From the NCBI RefSeq assembly GCF_003634775.1, contig NZ_RBXB01000001.1, positions 1,054,001 through 1,118,000 of the forward strand: a stretch of DNA of 64,000 nucleotides. The letters run 5' to 3'. Positions 32,241 to 41,161 of the stretch are shown piece after piece (positions within the stretch are counted from its first letter, which is position 1; each line of letters starts with the position of its first letter). Under the pieces are notes generated by a model. It worked only from the letters and a program-made list of their open reading frames with translations. It ran no database searches and was not told the origin of the DNA. The position numbers and the translations under genes were made by a program. Source of the DNA: Chryseobacterium defluvii (GTDB taxonomy: Bacteria; Bacteroidota; Bacteroidia; Flavobacteriales; Weeksellaceae).

Positions 32241-32307
32241 TGAGCCTTACAGAAAAGTAATTTGAGCTTTACAGCAAAACCGATGTAAGGCTTTATTTTT
32301 AACTTTG
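32241..32307 (+). promoter_or_regulatory. Paired AraC operators and promoter of the target operon
   Basis: TGAGCCTTACAGAAAAG (32241-32257) and TGAGCTTTACAGCAAAA (32263-32279) are 22 bases apart start to start. The -7 box TAACTTTG is at 32300-32307, again 20 bases after the second site, and the ATG follows at 32327. The geometry is identical to that at the araC gene. Confidence 0.7.
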
Positions 32308-32326
32308 TATCATAAAATGTAAGGCA

Positions 32327-32896
32327 ATGGAAACAGCAACAACAGACATATTTGAACGGTTACGCAATGGGCAAAGCGTACCATTCAGCGACCCTCAATA
32401 TTCCAACATAGGGCAAGCCTGTAACGATACAAAGAAATTGCTGCTGCGATTGAACGGCACAGCCGACCCCAACGAAATAAGAAGTTTATTGAGCCAAATT
32501 ACAGGCAGCGGGATTGACGACACCACAACCGTATTTACACCGCTACATATCAACTACGGTCGGCATACCAAAATCGGCAAAAACGTATTCATCAACTTTG
32601 ATTGCGTGTTTCTCGATTTGGGCGGTATCACTATTGAAGATAATGTACTGATAGCACCAAAGGTCAGCCTGCTATCAGAGGGACACCCCGTAACACCCGG
32701 AACAAGAGCGACACTAACCACCGGGCATATCCATATCAAAAAGAATGCTTGGGTTGGCGCAGGTGCTACCATTATGCAAGGCGTAACCGTCGGCGAAAAT
32801 GCCATAGTAGCAGCAGGTGCGGTCGTTTCAAAAGACGTTCCCGACAACGTAATTGTAGGCGGTATTCCTGCAAAGATTATTAAAGAAATAGATTAA
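32327..32896 (+). CDS. Sugar O-acetyltransferase (left-handed beta-helix)
   Basis: 189 residues. Hexapeptide repeats fill residues 65-185 (VFINFDCVFLDLGGITIEDN, then VTVGENAIVAAGAVVSKDVP), as in maltose/galactoside acetyltransferases. The catalytic-type His is in 'SEGHPVTPGTR' (about residue 125). It would transfer acetyl from acetyl-CoA to a small hydroxylated substrate. It is the first gene of the AraC-controlled operon, and its stop overlaps the next start by 1 base. Confidence 0.88.
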   Translation: METATTDIFERLRNGQSVPFSDPQYSNIGQACNDTKKLLLRLNGTADPNEIRSLLSQITGSGIDDTTTVFTPLHINYGRHTKIGKNVFINFDCVFLDLGGITIEDNVLIAPKVSLLSEGHPVTPGTRATLTTGHIHIKKNAWVGAGATIMQGVTVGENAIVAAGAVVSKDVPDNVIVGGIPAKIIKEID

Positions 32897-33396
32897 TGAA
32901 TAGAGCAGTATTAATTGTAAGTGTAATTGCGATAACGTTACTTATCGCTTGTAATAATAATAAAAATCAAGAAAATATGAACGAGCAAAATAACAATTCC
33001 CTTTATCCAAAAGGAGATAAATTATCTAACGAATGGTTTAGCGGAAACGCATTCTTAACACCATTGATAGTAAAAGACAAGAATAATGAGTTCTCGGCAG
33101 GCAGCGTAACATTTGAACCAGGTGCAAGAACAAACTGGCACACGCACCCCAAAGGACAGGTATTGCTTGTTATTGAGGGCAACGGGTTTTATCAGGAAAA
33201 AGGCAAGTCGGCACAGCCTATCAAAAAAGGCGATGTGATTAATATCCCCGAAAATACAGAGCATTGGCACGGCGCAACAGCTACTACCAAAATGGTTCAT
33301 ATTGCCATTACCAATTATAAAGATGATGAGCAGGTAACCTGGCTGCAAGCTGTAACCGACGATGAATTTACTGAAGCTAATAAGACAACCAATTAA
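32896..33396 (+). CDS. Cupin-domain lipoprotein
   Basis: 166 residues. The signal sequence ends in a lipobox-like LLIAC (Cys 19). The cupin fold occupies about 75-150 with metal ligands in 'TNWHTHPKGQ' (motif 1, His-x-His) and 'NTEHWHG' (motif 2). Exported cupins of this form are often annotated as carboxymuconolactone-decarboxylase partners, but no substrate can be named. It overlaps the acetyltransferase stop and is followed by the hydrolase after 12 bases. Confidence 0.82.
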   Translation: MNRAVLIVSVIAITLLIACNNNKNQENMNEQNNNSLYPKGDKLSNEWFSGNAFLTPLIVKDKNNEFSAGSVTFEPGARTNWHTHPKGQVLLVIEGNGFYQEKGKSAQPIKKGDVINIPENTEHWHGATATTKMVHIAITNYKDDEQVTWLQAVTDDEFTEANKTTN

Positions 33397-33408
33397 AATT
33401 GAGAGTAA

Positions 33409-34455
33409 ATGAAAAAGTTAATCATACTAATAGCAATCCCCCTGTTTGTACTGGGAGCCTGCCAACAAAATAAACAAAAAGAAGAAATGAAACAGACAGC
33501 GCAAAAAGACCATTATACATTTGAATTGAGCGATAAAGTAACCCGCCAAAAAGTAACCTTTAAAAACCGCTACGGCATTACACTATCCGGCGATTTGTAC
33601 ATCCCGAAAAATCACGGCAGTGAGCCATTGGCGGCACTTGCCATTAGCGGACCTTTCGGGGCTGTGAAAGAACAATCATCGGGATTGTACGCTAATCAGA
33701 TGGCCGAGCGTGGGTTTATCGCATTGGCTTTCGACCCGTCCTATACTGGCGAGAGTGGCGGCGAACCTCGTGCCGTTGCTTCGCCCGATATTAATACAGA
33801 AGATTTCAGCGCAGCAGTAGATTGCCTTGGTATACAGAAAAACGTTGACCGCAAGAAAATAGGCATCATCGGTATTTGTGGCTTTGGTGGTTTTGCACTA
33901 AACGCTACAGCCATTGACAAACGTGTGAAAGCCGTTGCCGTTACCAGCATGTACGATATGACAAGGGTAATGTCCAAAGGGTATAATGATGCAGTTACAT
34001 TGGAACAGCGTACAAAAACATTGGAGCAGTTGGGCGAACAGCGTTGGAAAGATGCAGAAGCAGGAACATTCCACCCCGGGGCGATATTAAACCCTGAAAA
34101 GCTGAAAGGCGATGAACCGCAATTTGTGAAGGAATATCACGATTATTACCGTACAACACGAGGCTATCACGAACGTTCCCTTAACTCAACAGGTGCGTGG
34201 AACGCTACCAATGCCTTGTCATTTATGAATATGCCGATTTTGACCTACATCAAGGAGATTTCGCCAAGACCGCTTTTAATCATCGCCGGGGAAAAAGCGC
34301 ATTCCCGTTATTTTAGTGAAGATGTTTATAAAGCCGCAGCAGAACCAAAGGAGCTAATGATTATCCCGAATGCGGTACACGTTGATTTGTACGACAAGGT
34401 TGATGTTATTCCTTTCGCCAAGTTGGAAACATTCTTTAAAGACAATCTGAAATAA
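33409..34455 (+). CDS. Alpha/beta hydrolase lipoprotein with Cys nucleophile
   Basis: 348 residues. Lipobox LGAC near residue 17. The alpha/beta hydrolase fold begins near residue 50 (ITLSGDLYIPKN); the nucleophile elbow reads IIGICGFGG (about residues 148-156), with Cys in place of the usual Ser, as in dienelactone-hydrolase-like enzymes. A late His (AVHVDLYDK, about 325) can serve as the catalytic base. It is anchored in the envelope and the third gene of the operon. The substrate is unknown. Confidence 0.85.
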   Translation: MKKLIILIAIPLFVLGACQQNKQKEEMKQTAQKDHYTFELSDKVTRQKVTFKNRYGITLSGDLYIPKNHGSEPLAALAISGPFGAVKEQSSGLYANQMAERGFIALAFDPSYTGESGGEPRAVASPDINTEDFSAAVDCLGIQKNVDRKKIGIIGICGFGGFALNATAIDKRVKAVAVTSMYDMTRVMSKGYNDAVTLEQRTKTLEQLGEQRWKDAEAGTFHPGAILNPEKLKGDEPQFVKEYHDYYRTTRGYHERSLNSTGAWNATNALSFMNMPILTYIKEISPRPLLIIAGEKAHSRYFSEDVYKAAAEPKELMIIPNAVHVDLYDKVDVIPFAKLETFFKDNLK

Positions 34456-34466
34456 AAACCACAGTT

Positions 34467-34943
34467 ATGAAACATTCTTTTTTAATGATTATGGCTTTTA
34501 TGATAATGATGGTATGCAGTGCTTCGTCCTGTGATAAGAATGAAGATAACAGCAACACAAATAACACTCCTGAAAACACTACTCCTATGGCTAACGGTAA
34601 GGTCAAAATAAAGGTAGGTTCACAAACCTTTACAGCTACGCTTTTAGATAACAATTCGGCAAAGGCATTTAAGGAAATGCTGCCCTTAACCATTAATATG
34701 GTTGAGCTGAACGCAAACGAGAAATATTATGATTTGCCAAACAGCCTGCCGACCAATTCATCCAATCCCGGAACCATAAAAAACGGGGATTTAATGTTGT
34801 ACGGTTCAAAAACATTGGTATTGTTTTACAAAATATTTTCAACCTCTTACAGTTATACAAAATTAGGTTCGGTAGATGATGTAACAGGTTTGGCATCTGC
34901 ATTGGGTTCTGGAAATGTAACCATTACTTTTGAGAAAGGGTAA
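34467..34943 (+). CDS. Cyclophilin-like-fold lipoprotein
   Basis: 158 residues with a lipoprotein signal (lipobox SASSC near residue 18). The domain from about residue 45 (KVKIKVGSQTFTATLLDNNS, AKAFKEMLPLTINM, later GDLMLYGSKTLVLFY) matches the Cyclophil_like group of small bacterial proteins. Its function is unproven. It is the last gene of the AraC-controlled operon, followed by a terminator. Confidence 0.85.
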   Translation: MKHSFLMIMAFMIMMVCSASSCDKNEDNSNTNNTPENTTPMANGKVKIKVGSQTFTATLLDNNSAKAFKEMLPLTINMVELNANEKYYDLPNSLPTNSSNPGTIKNGDLMLYGSKTLVLFYKIFSTSYSYTKLGSVDDVTGLASALGSGNVTITFEKG

Positions 34944-34968
34944 GATAAAATTCATTTTAAAATCGGAC

Positions 34969-35001
34969 TGAAAAGGTAGCAAACTGCTGCCTTTTTTCTT
35001 G
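34969..35001 (+). terminator. Terminator of the AraC-controlled operon
   Basis: Stem AAAGGTAGCA/TGCTGCCTTT with one G-T pair (about 34973-34982 with 34986-34995) followed by T-rich sequence, 30 bases after the last stop of the operon. Confidence 0.7.
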
Positions 35002-35097
35002 TCATAATTCGACCAATCACTGCCACAAAAAGTCCGACACCGCTTTCGTCATACCGCTACTCATAGCGGTTACTTAAATGTGTTATGACCATTACAA

Positions 35098-35244
35098 GAC
35101 AACCTAGATAATGCCGAGATAAAAGATGATAACAACGATTTTGATGGTAAAATTATTTTGATTTCGGAAACCATAAAAGCCGCTTAAGATGGTTTTGAAT
35201 ATGAAGAAACGATTTGTTTTGAAAAAAAGGAAATCAAACCATAA
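35098..35244 (+). pseudogene. Degraded gene fragment of unknown family
   Basis: One frame reads DNAEIKDDNNDFDGKIILIS and ETIKAA, then a TAA at 35185, then continues DGFEYEETICFEKKEIKP to a TAA at 35242. The acidic, regular composition on both sides of the internal stop suggests the 3' end of a former gene with a nonsense change. There is no start codon. The rest of the 34944-35268 gap holds a terminator and a small hairpin ACCGCTA/TAGCGGT at 35053-35070. Confidence 0.4.
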
Positions 35245-35268
35245 AATAGGATTTGAAAAGTATTATAT

Positions 35269-36264
35269 TCATATTTCGACGATAATTTGTGTAATATTTT
35301 CATTAATCAATCTGAAATTCATTCCAATTCTATAATATCCTTTTATAGGCTCTTCAGATTCTTTAGGTGGGAGGCTGGTTTCTAAATTTATGGCAATATC
35401 ATCATCACGGAATAGCCAAGATGATTTAATTTTAAAATCCCGGCTGCAAATTTCCTGATAAGAACAATCGACATAGTTTTTAAATTCTTCAATGCCATCA
35501 ACAACTAATTTTTGCCGCCAATTTTTTCTTATTTCAAAATGGAGATTTTCCGATATATTTTTTATAATAGTGTCACAATCATTATTATTACAGCCTTTGA
35601 TAAATTCACGGACTATTTTTCTGGGAATCTTTTCACGTTGTTGTTTTTTCTTCTTTTTAAACGCCAAATATTCTGCGTAATCTTTATCTACAACATTTTC
35701 TAATCGATCTTTCCCCCTGTAGAAAGCATCAAGTTGGGTTTCATACAAAGTGTCAGGGAAAAATTCTGCCGTTTCAGGATCTGCTTCCTTCTCAAACTCT
35801 TTTAGTAGCAGAAATCCTTTTTGATGAGTAGAATTATTGATACCTGGGATTATATTGATATGATAAGTTCTTTCATCAGATCCAAAAAGCACCTTAATTT
35901 CAGGATTAAATTGAACTGGTACATCCGTTATTTTTTTAATCAAATATTTAGTTTCATTTAATGGATCATCAATCGGATATCCCCAATCCGTTGTGCACAG
36001 TTTTGATTGAAACCTTGAGACTTCTAATCGAATTTCTTTTCTACCTCGGTGCAAATCTGTCGTGAGTTCATATCCAGGAAACGCATCACAAATATACTTG
36101 TCAAGTTCCCATTCTTCATAAGTACTTGTGAAATTAATCGCAAAATGTTCTCCATACTCTGTAATATAAACAGGTGACTCTATTTTGTTTCTGATCAAAA
36201 TATTTTTGATCATATCAATATCTGTTTTCCTATTTACTGAAATATGTATTTGCGTTTCGATCAT
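35269..36264 (-). CDS. Hypothetical protein with possible NTF2-like C-terminal domain
   Basis: 331 residues, soluble. A basic linker (AFKKKKKQQREKIPRKIV, about residues 205-222) separates an N-terminal alpha/beta region from a C-terminal domain whose start 'EFIKGCNNNDCDTIIKNISE' and later 'DDIAINLETSLPP' resemble NTF2/SnoaL-like folds. No enzyme motif is seen. It is the only minus-strand gene in the cargo block. I do not recognise the full-length family. Confidence 0.6.
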   Translation of the reverse strand: MIETQIHISVNRKTDIDMIKNILIRNKIESPVYITEYGEHFAINFTSTYEEWELDKYICDAFPGYELTTDLHRGRKEIRLEVSRFQSKLCTTDWGYPIDDPLNETKYLIKKITDVPVQFNPEIKVLFGSDERTYHINIIPGINNSTHQKGFLLLKEFEKEADPETAEFFPDTLYETQLDAFYRGKDRLENVVDKDYAEYLAFKKKKKQQREKIPRKIVREFIKGCNNNDCDTIIKNISENLHFEIRKNWRQKLVVDGIEEFKNYVDCSYQEICSRDFKIKSSWLFRDDDIAINLETSLPPKESEEPIKGYYRIGMNFRLINENITQIIVEI

Positions 36265-36465
36265 TATTTTATGAGAGAATTAAGTATAGAAATTTAAGGA
36301 TTTAAAGTAAATATCTATTGATATATTTTGGATTCCTAAATTTTATGGGATTGACTTCCCTTTAAAACAATTTTATAGTTAAATTTAACGAATTTTAATA
36401 ATATTCCATTAATAAACATTGACTGGAAAAGGAAACTTAACCCATTATTATTGATATTTTTAATT

Positions 36466-37338
36466 ATGAGCATCCCCAAAAACCATCATTATATATCACA
36501 AATTCATATCAAAAACTTTTTTAATAAAGAAGATGGTGGTATTTATTTGTATGATAAGAATCAAAATAATCTATTTAAAAGTAATGGAACACGAAATATC
36601 TTCAGCGAAAAAAATCTTAACACTATACGATTGTCAGAAAATGATTTAGACTATACAAGTATTGAAAATGAATTGAATGATAAATTTGAAAAGGATTTTA
36701 ACAGGCATTTGGAAACAATCGTTGGTTTTATTGATTCGCATCAATTTTCTACAGAAGTAGATTCTGCTTTAATGTATTTTGCCCGTTATGGTGTAATTGG
36801 TGAATTTAGAACACCTGATTTTAAAAGAAGAATGGACGATGCCATTTTCAATGGAATGAAAGATATTATGGAACATGCAGTTGACGGACTTAAAGATAAA
36901 TTTTTTAAAGCATTTAAATTTGATGAGGAAGTAAAATATACAAATACTAATAATTTTGATGAATTAGCGGATAATATTATAGAAACAATGGGAGAGATGA
37001 GCTGGGTTTTACAAGTTCCTAAAAATCAGGAAGATTATTTCCTGCTGGGAGATTTTGGAGCTGCAACTGTCCGCGATAAAATAAATGTATATTTTAATCC
37101 CGATGTAAAAGAGATTGCATATATCGGCTTTCCTTTAAGCAGCAAAATTTATTTGCATTTGTATTCTACTAAATGGAGTAAAAGCCCTCAGGAGTCAATA
37201 ATTCAAATTTTGAGCTCAGCTCATGTTTATGAAATAAATAAGGCCAATTTCATGTATGCGAAAAAATTGATTGCCTGTGAAAATGAAATCTATTTGCAAA
37301 ATTTTATTTTTCAAGTAAGAAAAGACCTTGGGATGTAG
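36466..37338 (+). CDS. DUF4238 domain protein
   Basis: 290 residues from ATG 36466; the frame can be read from a TTG at 36451, but 'MSIPKNHHYISQ' is the normal start for the family. DUF4238 proteins begin with a K-x-H-H-Y-[IV]-[PS]-Q motif and have helical bodies; here the motif is KNHHYISQIHIKNFF. Their function is not known. It is monocistronic within the cargo between mobB and mobC. The start has no strong Shine-Dalgarno, as usual for this phylum. Confidence 0.8.
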   Translation: MSIPKNHHYISQIHIKNFFNKEDGGIYLYDKNQNNLFKSNGTRNIFSEKNLNTIRLSENDLDYTSIENELNDKFEKDFNRHLETIVGFIDSHQFSTEVDSALMYFARYGVIGEFRTPDFKRRMDDAIFNGMKDIMEHAVDGLKDKFFKAFKFDEEVKYTNTNNFDELADNIIETMGEMSWVLQVPKNQEDYFLLGDFGAATVRDKINVYFNPDVKEIAYIGFPLSSKIYLHLYSTKWSKSPQESIIQILSSAHVYEINKANFMYAKKLIACENEIYLQNFIFQVRKDLGM

Positions 37339-37419
37339 ACAATAAATTCCAAAATAAGTCTTTCAAAGACTCTTTCATAAAACTATAGTGCATAATTATA
37401 TTTTACAGAAAAATTTATT

Positions 37420-39408
37420 ATGCAGGGAGAAGATGATTTACGAGGATTAGCCAAAATAATGGCTTTTATGAGGGCTGTCAGCATTATTCTGGTATTAATG
37501 CATTTTTATTGGTTCTGCTACGGTTTCTTTTTGGAACGTGGATGGACATTGGATATAATCGCTAAAATATTGACTAATTTCAACCGGACAGCTGGACTTT
37601 TCAGTCATATTATTTATACTAAAGTTTTCGCTCTTTTGCTATTGGCATTAAGTTGTTTAGGGACGAAAGGAGTGAAAAACTCAAAGATTACATGGGCAAA
37701 AATTATTGCAGCATTGAGTGTTGGCTTTGCGCTGTTTTTTCTAAATTTTCCTTTGCTAAAATTATCTAATAATATCTATATCCTTACTACAAATATTGGG
37801 TATATTTTACTTCTTATGGCGGGAGTTTGGATGAGCAGGCTTCTTCGCAATAATTTAATGACGGATATTTTTAATAATGAAAATGAAAGCTTTCTCCAGG
37901 AAACCCGTCTGATCAAAAATGAATATTCTATTAATCTTCCAACCCGTTTCTATTACCATAAAAAATGGCATTCAGGCTGGATCAATGTGGTAAACCCTTT
38001 CAGAGCAACCATTGTATTAGGAACACCTGGCTCAGGAAAATCCTATGCTGTTGTGAACAATTATATTAAACAGCATATAGAAAAAGGATTTTCCATGTAT
38101 ATATATGATTTTAAGTTCGATGATCTTTCGACTATTGCCTATAATCATTTGTTAAAGTATGGAGATAGCTATGAAGTTAAACCTCAATTTTATATCATCA
38201 ATTTTGATGATCCAAGGAAAAGTCATCGTTGCAACCCACTCAATCCGGCGTTTATGACCGATATTTCAGATGCATATGAAGCTGCCTATACGATTATGCT
38301 CAATCTAAATAGAACCTGGATTCAAAAACAAGGAGATTTTTTTGTAGAAAGCCCTATCATATTATTAGCAGCCATTATTTGGTTTTTAAAGATTTACGAA
38401 AACGGCAAATATTGCAGCTTTCCCCATGCAATAGAATTGCTAAATAAACAGTACTCCGATGTTTTTACTATCCTAACCTCTTACACTGAATTAGAGAATT
38501 ATCTATCGCCGTTTATGGATGCATGGAAAGGGGGAGCTCAGGATCAATTGCAAGGACAGATTGCCTCAGCAAAGATCCCCTTATCAAGAATGATTTCTCC
38601 CCAGTTATATTGGGTAATGTCGGGAGATGATTTTTCATTGGATATTAATAATCCCCAATCCCCGAAAGTACTATGTGTGGGTAATAATCCGGATCGCCAA
38701 AATATCTATTCAGCGGCATTAGGGCTTTATAATTCACGGATTGTGAAATTAATCAATAAAAAGGGACAGCTTAAAAGCTCGGTTATCATAGATGAGCTGC
38801 CTACCATTTATTTTAGGGGACTTGATAACCTAATTGCTACCGCAAGGAGCAATAAGGTAGCTGTATGTTTAGGCTTTCAGGATTTTTCACAATTAACGAG
38901 GGATTATGGAGACAAAGAAAGTAAAGTTATTCAAAATACAGTGGGAAATATTTTCAGTGGACAAGTGGTCGGAGAAACAGCTAAAAATTTATCCGAACGA
39001 TTTGGAAAAGTACTACAACAGCGACAAAGTATGACCATCAACCGAAATGATACTTCAACTTCTATTTCGACCCAATTAGATTCACTAATTCCAGCCTCTA
39101 AAATTTCTAACCTGTCTCAAGGGATGTTCGTCGGGGCTGTTACTGATAATTTTGATGAAAGAATTGAACAGAAAATCTTTCATTCTGAGATAGTAATTGA
39201 TACTGCGAAAGTGTCAGATGAGGCGAAAAATTATTACAAAATACCAGAGATTGTCTCTTTTAAAAATTCTATAGGGAATGATTGTATGAAAGAAATCATT
39301 GAGGATAATTATAAAAAGATTAAAAAGGATATTGAATACATTGTAAAAAGTGAGATGGAGCGCATTAAAAACGACCCTGAATTAAATCACCTTCATGAAA
39401 AGCAATAG
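37420..39408 (+). CDS. mobC: Type IV coupling protein MobC (VirD4/TraG family)
   Basis: 662 residues. N-terminal TM helices (about 18-35, 65-85, 95-115 and 122-140) are followed by the P-loop ATPase with Walker A GTPGSGKS at residues 201-208. 'SVIIDELPTIYFRGLDNLIA' around 450-470 holds the Walker B region, and 'CLGFQDFSQLTRDYG' follows. It links the relaxosome to the VirB4-powered channel. In CTnDOT it follows mobB directly; here it has been pushed downstream by about 6 kb of cargo but looks intact. Confidence 0.93.
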   Translation: MQGEDDLRGLAKIMAFMRAVSIILVLMHFYWFCYGFFLERGWTLDIIAKILTNFNRTAGLFSHIIYTKVFALLLLALSCLGTKGVKNSKITWAKIIAALSVGFALFFLNFPLLKLSNNIYILTTNIGYILLLMAGVWMSRLLRNNLMTDIFNNENESFLQETRLIKNEYSINLPTRFYYHKKWHSGWINVVNPFRATIVLGTPGSGKSYAVVNNYIKQHIEKGFSMYIYDFKFDDLSTIAYNHLLKYGDSYEVKPQFYIINFDDPRKSHRCNPLNPAFMTDISDAYEAAYTIMLNLNRTWIQKQGDFFVESPIILLAAIIWFLKIYENGKYCSFPHAIELLNKQYSDVFTILTSYTELENYLSPFMDAWKGGAQDQLQGQIASAKIPLSRMISPQLYWVMSGDDFSLDINNPQSPKVLCVGNNPDRQNIYSAALGLYNSRIVKLINKKGQLKSSVIIDELPTIYFRGLDNLIATARSNKVAVCLGFQDFSQLTRDYGDKESKVIQNTVGNIFSGQVVGETAKNLSERFGKVLQQRQSMTINRNDTSTSISTQLDSLIPASKISNLSQGMFVGAVTDNFDERIEQKIFHSEIVIDTAKVSDEAKNYYKIPEIVSFKNSIGNDCMKEIIEDNYKKIKKDIEYIVKSEMERIKNDPELNHLHEKQ

Positions 39409-39691
39409 TGTATCTTTTTGTATTATAGGTGTTTGCAAATTTTTGATTCTTAGGTTCAAATATTTTATAAAAAAGGGCAAATATCAATTGGCCTAATAAA
39501 ATATCATAATCTTATTTATTCTTGTAATGAAAACCTAATGAACATTTACCAGGTGTTACTTGTTATTCAATATGGAAAAATAGTATAGATGGAGATATAA
39601 TAATATTCTCTTGGTTGGGAAATATTGTATTTTTTGAACTAATATTGATACCGGGCCTGATAGTTTAAACTTCGTAAAATGATATTTTGCT

Positions 39692-40543
39692 ATGAGAAAT
39701 ACTATCTATGATAACATTTATAAACGTATCCAAAAGCAGGAATGTACTCTGACATTTGAAAAATCAAAAGTGATTGAAGAGGTTTGTCAAATGATGTCTC
39801 TTCTCAATGAATCTTTACTTGAATTAAAAAAGTATGTTCTGAGAATTGGTTTTGAATCACCTTCTGAAGAAATAGAGTTTTTTAAGAAAATTAAACCAGG
39901 TATTCAGGGTAAACTCATTTATTATAATCGAATATTTAAAATTGAGACAACAAGCCCTGTTAAAGAGGGTGGTTGTTATTATAAACATCTCACCGACCAA
40001 CAAACTTTACTTCAAAAAGAATTCAAGCAACATTTTGCAAATTCCGAATTCTATAGGTACTATAGATCTTTACGAGAGGATCAGGATGATATTTATTTTA
40101 GACTAGGAAATATCAGTGTGACATGGGGACTTCAAAATTTTGCCTTTGACATTGATTATCAATTTTCAACCTACTATGATAGCCAAGTTGCATTTATAAT
40201 TGCAAATGATTTGATCAATAATTACATTATGTTGCGACTAAATCCTGATAAAGATATAGAATTTTCAAAATCGATCAATTATCAAAATTACCATGATCTT
40301 TTCTGGACGGATTCCAAAAATGCACTGATTGAATTAATTTATGCGCTGCATGCGTCCAGAGCACTTTCGAATGGTAGGCTCGGAATTTCTAAGATATGTA
40401 ATGTTTTCTCCGAGCTCTTTAGTATAGATGTCGGTGACCTTCATCATGCGTTTCACCGTATGAAAGTTAGGGCAGGAAGTAAAACTGCTTTCCTTGACCA
40501 GCTCAAAGAGAATTTAGAACAATATATGAACAAGGATTTGTGA
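39692..40543 (+). CDS. rteC: RteC-domain regulatory protein
   Basis: 283 residues, soluble, with the RteC layout: a helical N-terminus, the middle motif 'YYKHLTDQQTLLQKEFKQHF' near 105-124, 'DFQFSTYYDSQ'-like text (IDYQFSTYYDSQVAFIIAND) near 155-174, and a C-terminal winged helix (ALHASRALSNGRLGISKICN). In CTnDOT, RteC turns on excision genes in response to RteA/RteB; no rteA/rteB is seen in the window. The 283-bp gap upstream (39409-39691) contains no gene. Confidence 0.9.
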   Translation: MRNTIYDNIYKRIQKQECTLTFEKSKVIEEVCQMMSLLNESLLELKKYVLRIGFESPSEEIEFFKKIKPGIQGKLIYYNRIFKIETTSPVKEGGCYYKHLTDQQTLLQKEFKQHFANSEFYRYYRSLREDQDDIYFRLGNISVTWGLQNFAFDIDYQFSTYYDSQVAFIIANDLINNYIMLRLNPDKDIEFSKSINYQNYHDLFWTDSKNALIELIYALHASRALSNGRLGISKICNVFSELFSIDVGDLHHAFHRMKVRAGSKTAFLDQLKENLEQYMNKDL

Positions 40544-40786
40544 ATTTTCAATCAGTTGATTTACAGTATTATACGAATTTAATGCCAAGTTAAGCCAATA
40601 TTTGCCAAGAGGTTTTAATCTTTACTCAATACTACATTTTAATAGCAATCAGTTTATTCTGGTTGCTTTTTTTATTTATGAGATTTTTTCAAAAAAATGC
40701 AAATCGTATGGGTAAGGTATGGGAAAACTTGGCGGATCAAGATATACAATATTTCCAGTTTTGTATCAAACCAAAGTTGCAATAAA

Positions 40787-41074
40787 ATGAATATTGAAAG
40801 AATTGAATTCCTGGAATGGATGAAACGCATTACAGATCGTCTCGATATTCTGAGCGATCAATTAAAGAAGAATAATAAAAACCAAGCTGCCATAGATGGA
40901 GAAGTATTGCTTGATAATCAGGATTTGCTTGAAATGTTAAAAGTTAGCAGCCGGACTCTTCAAAGATATCGTACAGGTGGTAAACTTCCCTATTATTCAA
41001 TAAGTGGAAAGCTGTATTATAAATTATCTGATGTTCATCAATTTATTCGAGAAAGCTTTACAGCGGCTAGATAA
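40787..41074 (+). CDS. Excisionase-like helix-turn-helix protein
   Basis: 95 residues from ATG 40787; an upstream in-frame ATG at 40697 adds 30 residues without family features, so it is rejected. 'LLDNQDLLEMLKVSSRTLQR' and YRTGGKLPYYSISGKLYYK (about residues 43-82) form a MerR/Xis-type winged HTH (HTH_17), as in Xis and Orf proteins of Bacteroidetes ICEs. It probably binds the attachment region or excision promoters. The 40544-40786 spacer holds no gene. Confidence 0.85.
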   Translation: MNIERIEFLEWMKRITDRLDILSDQLKKNNKNQAAIDGEVLLDNQDLLEMLKVSSRTLQRYRTGGKLPYYSISGKLYYKLSDVHQFIRESFTAAR

Positions 41075-41161
41075 GATAGACTTTAAAAGGCAAATAATGC
41101 CTCTGTGAGACAATAAATAATATGGAGGTACTACCACATTAATTTTAATAAAAAATGATTT

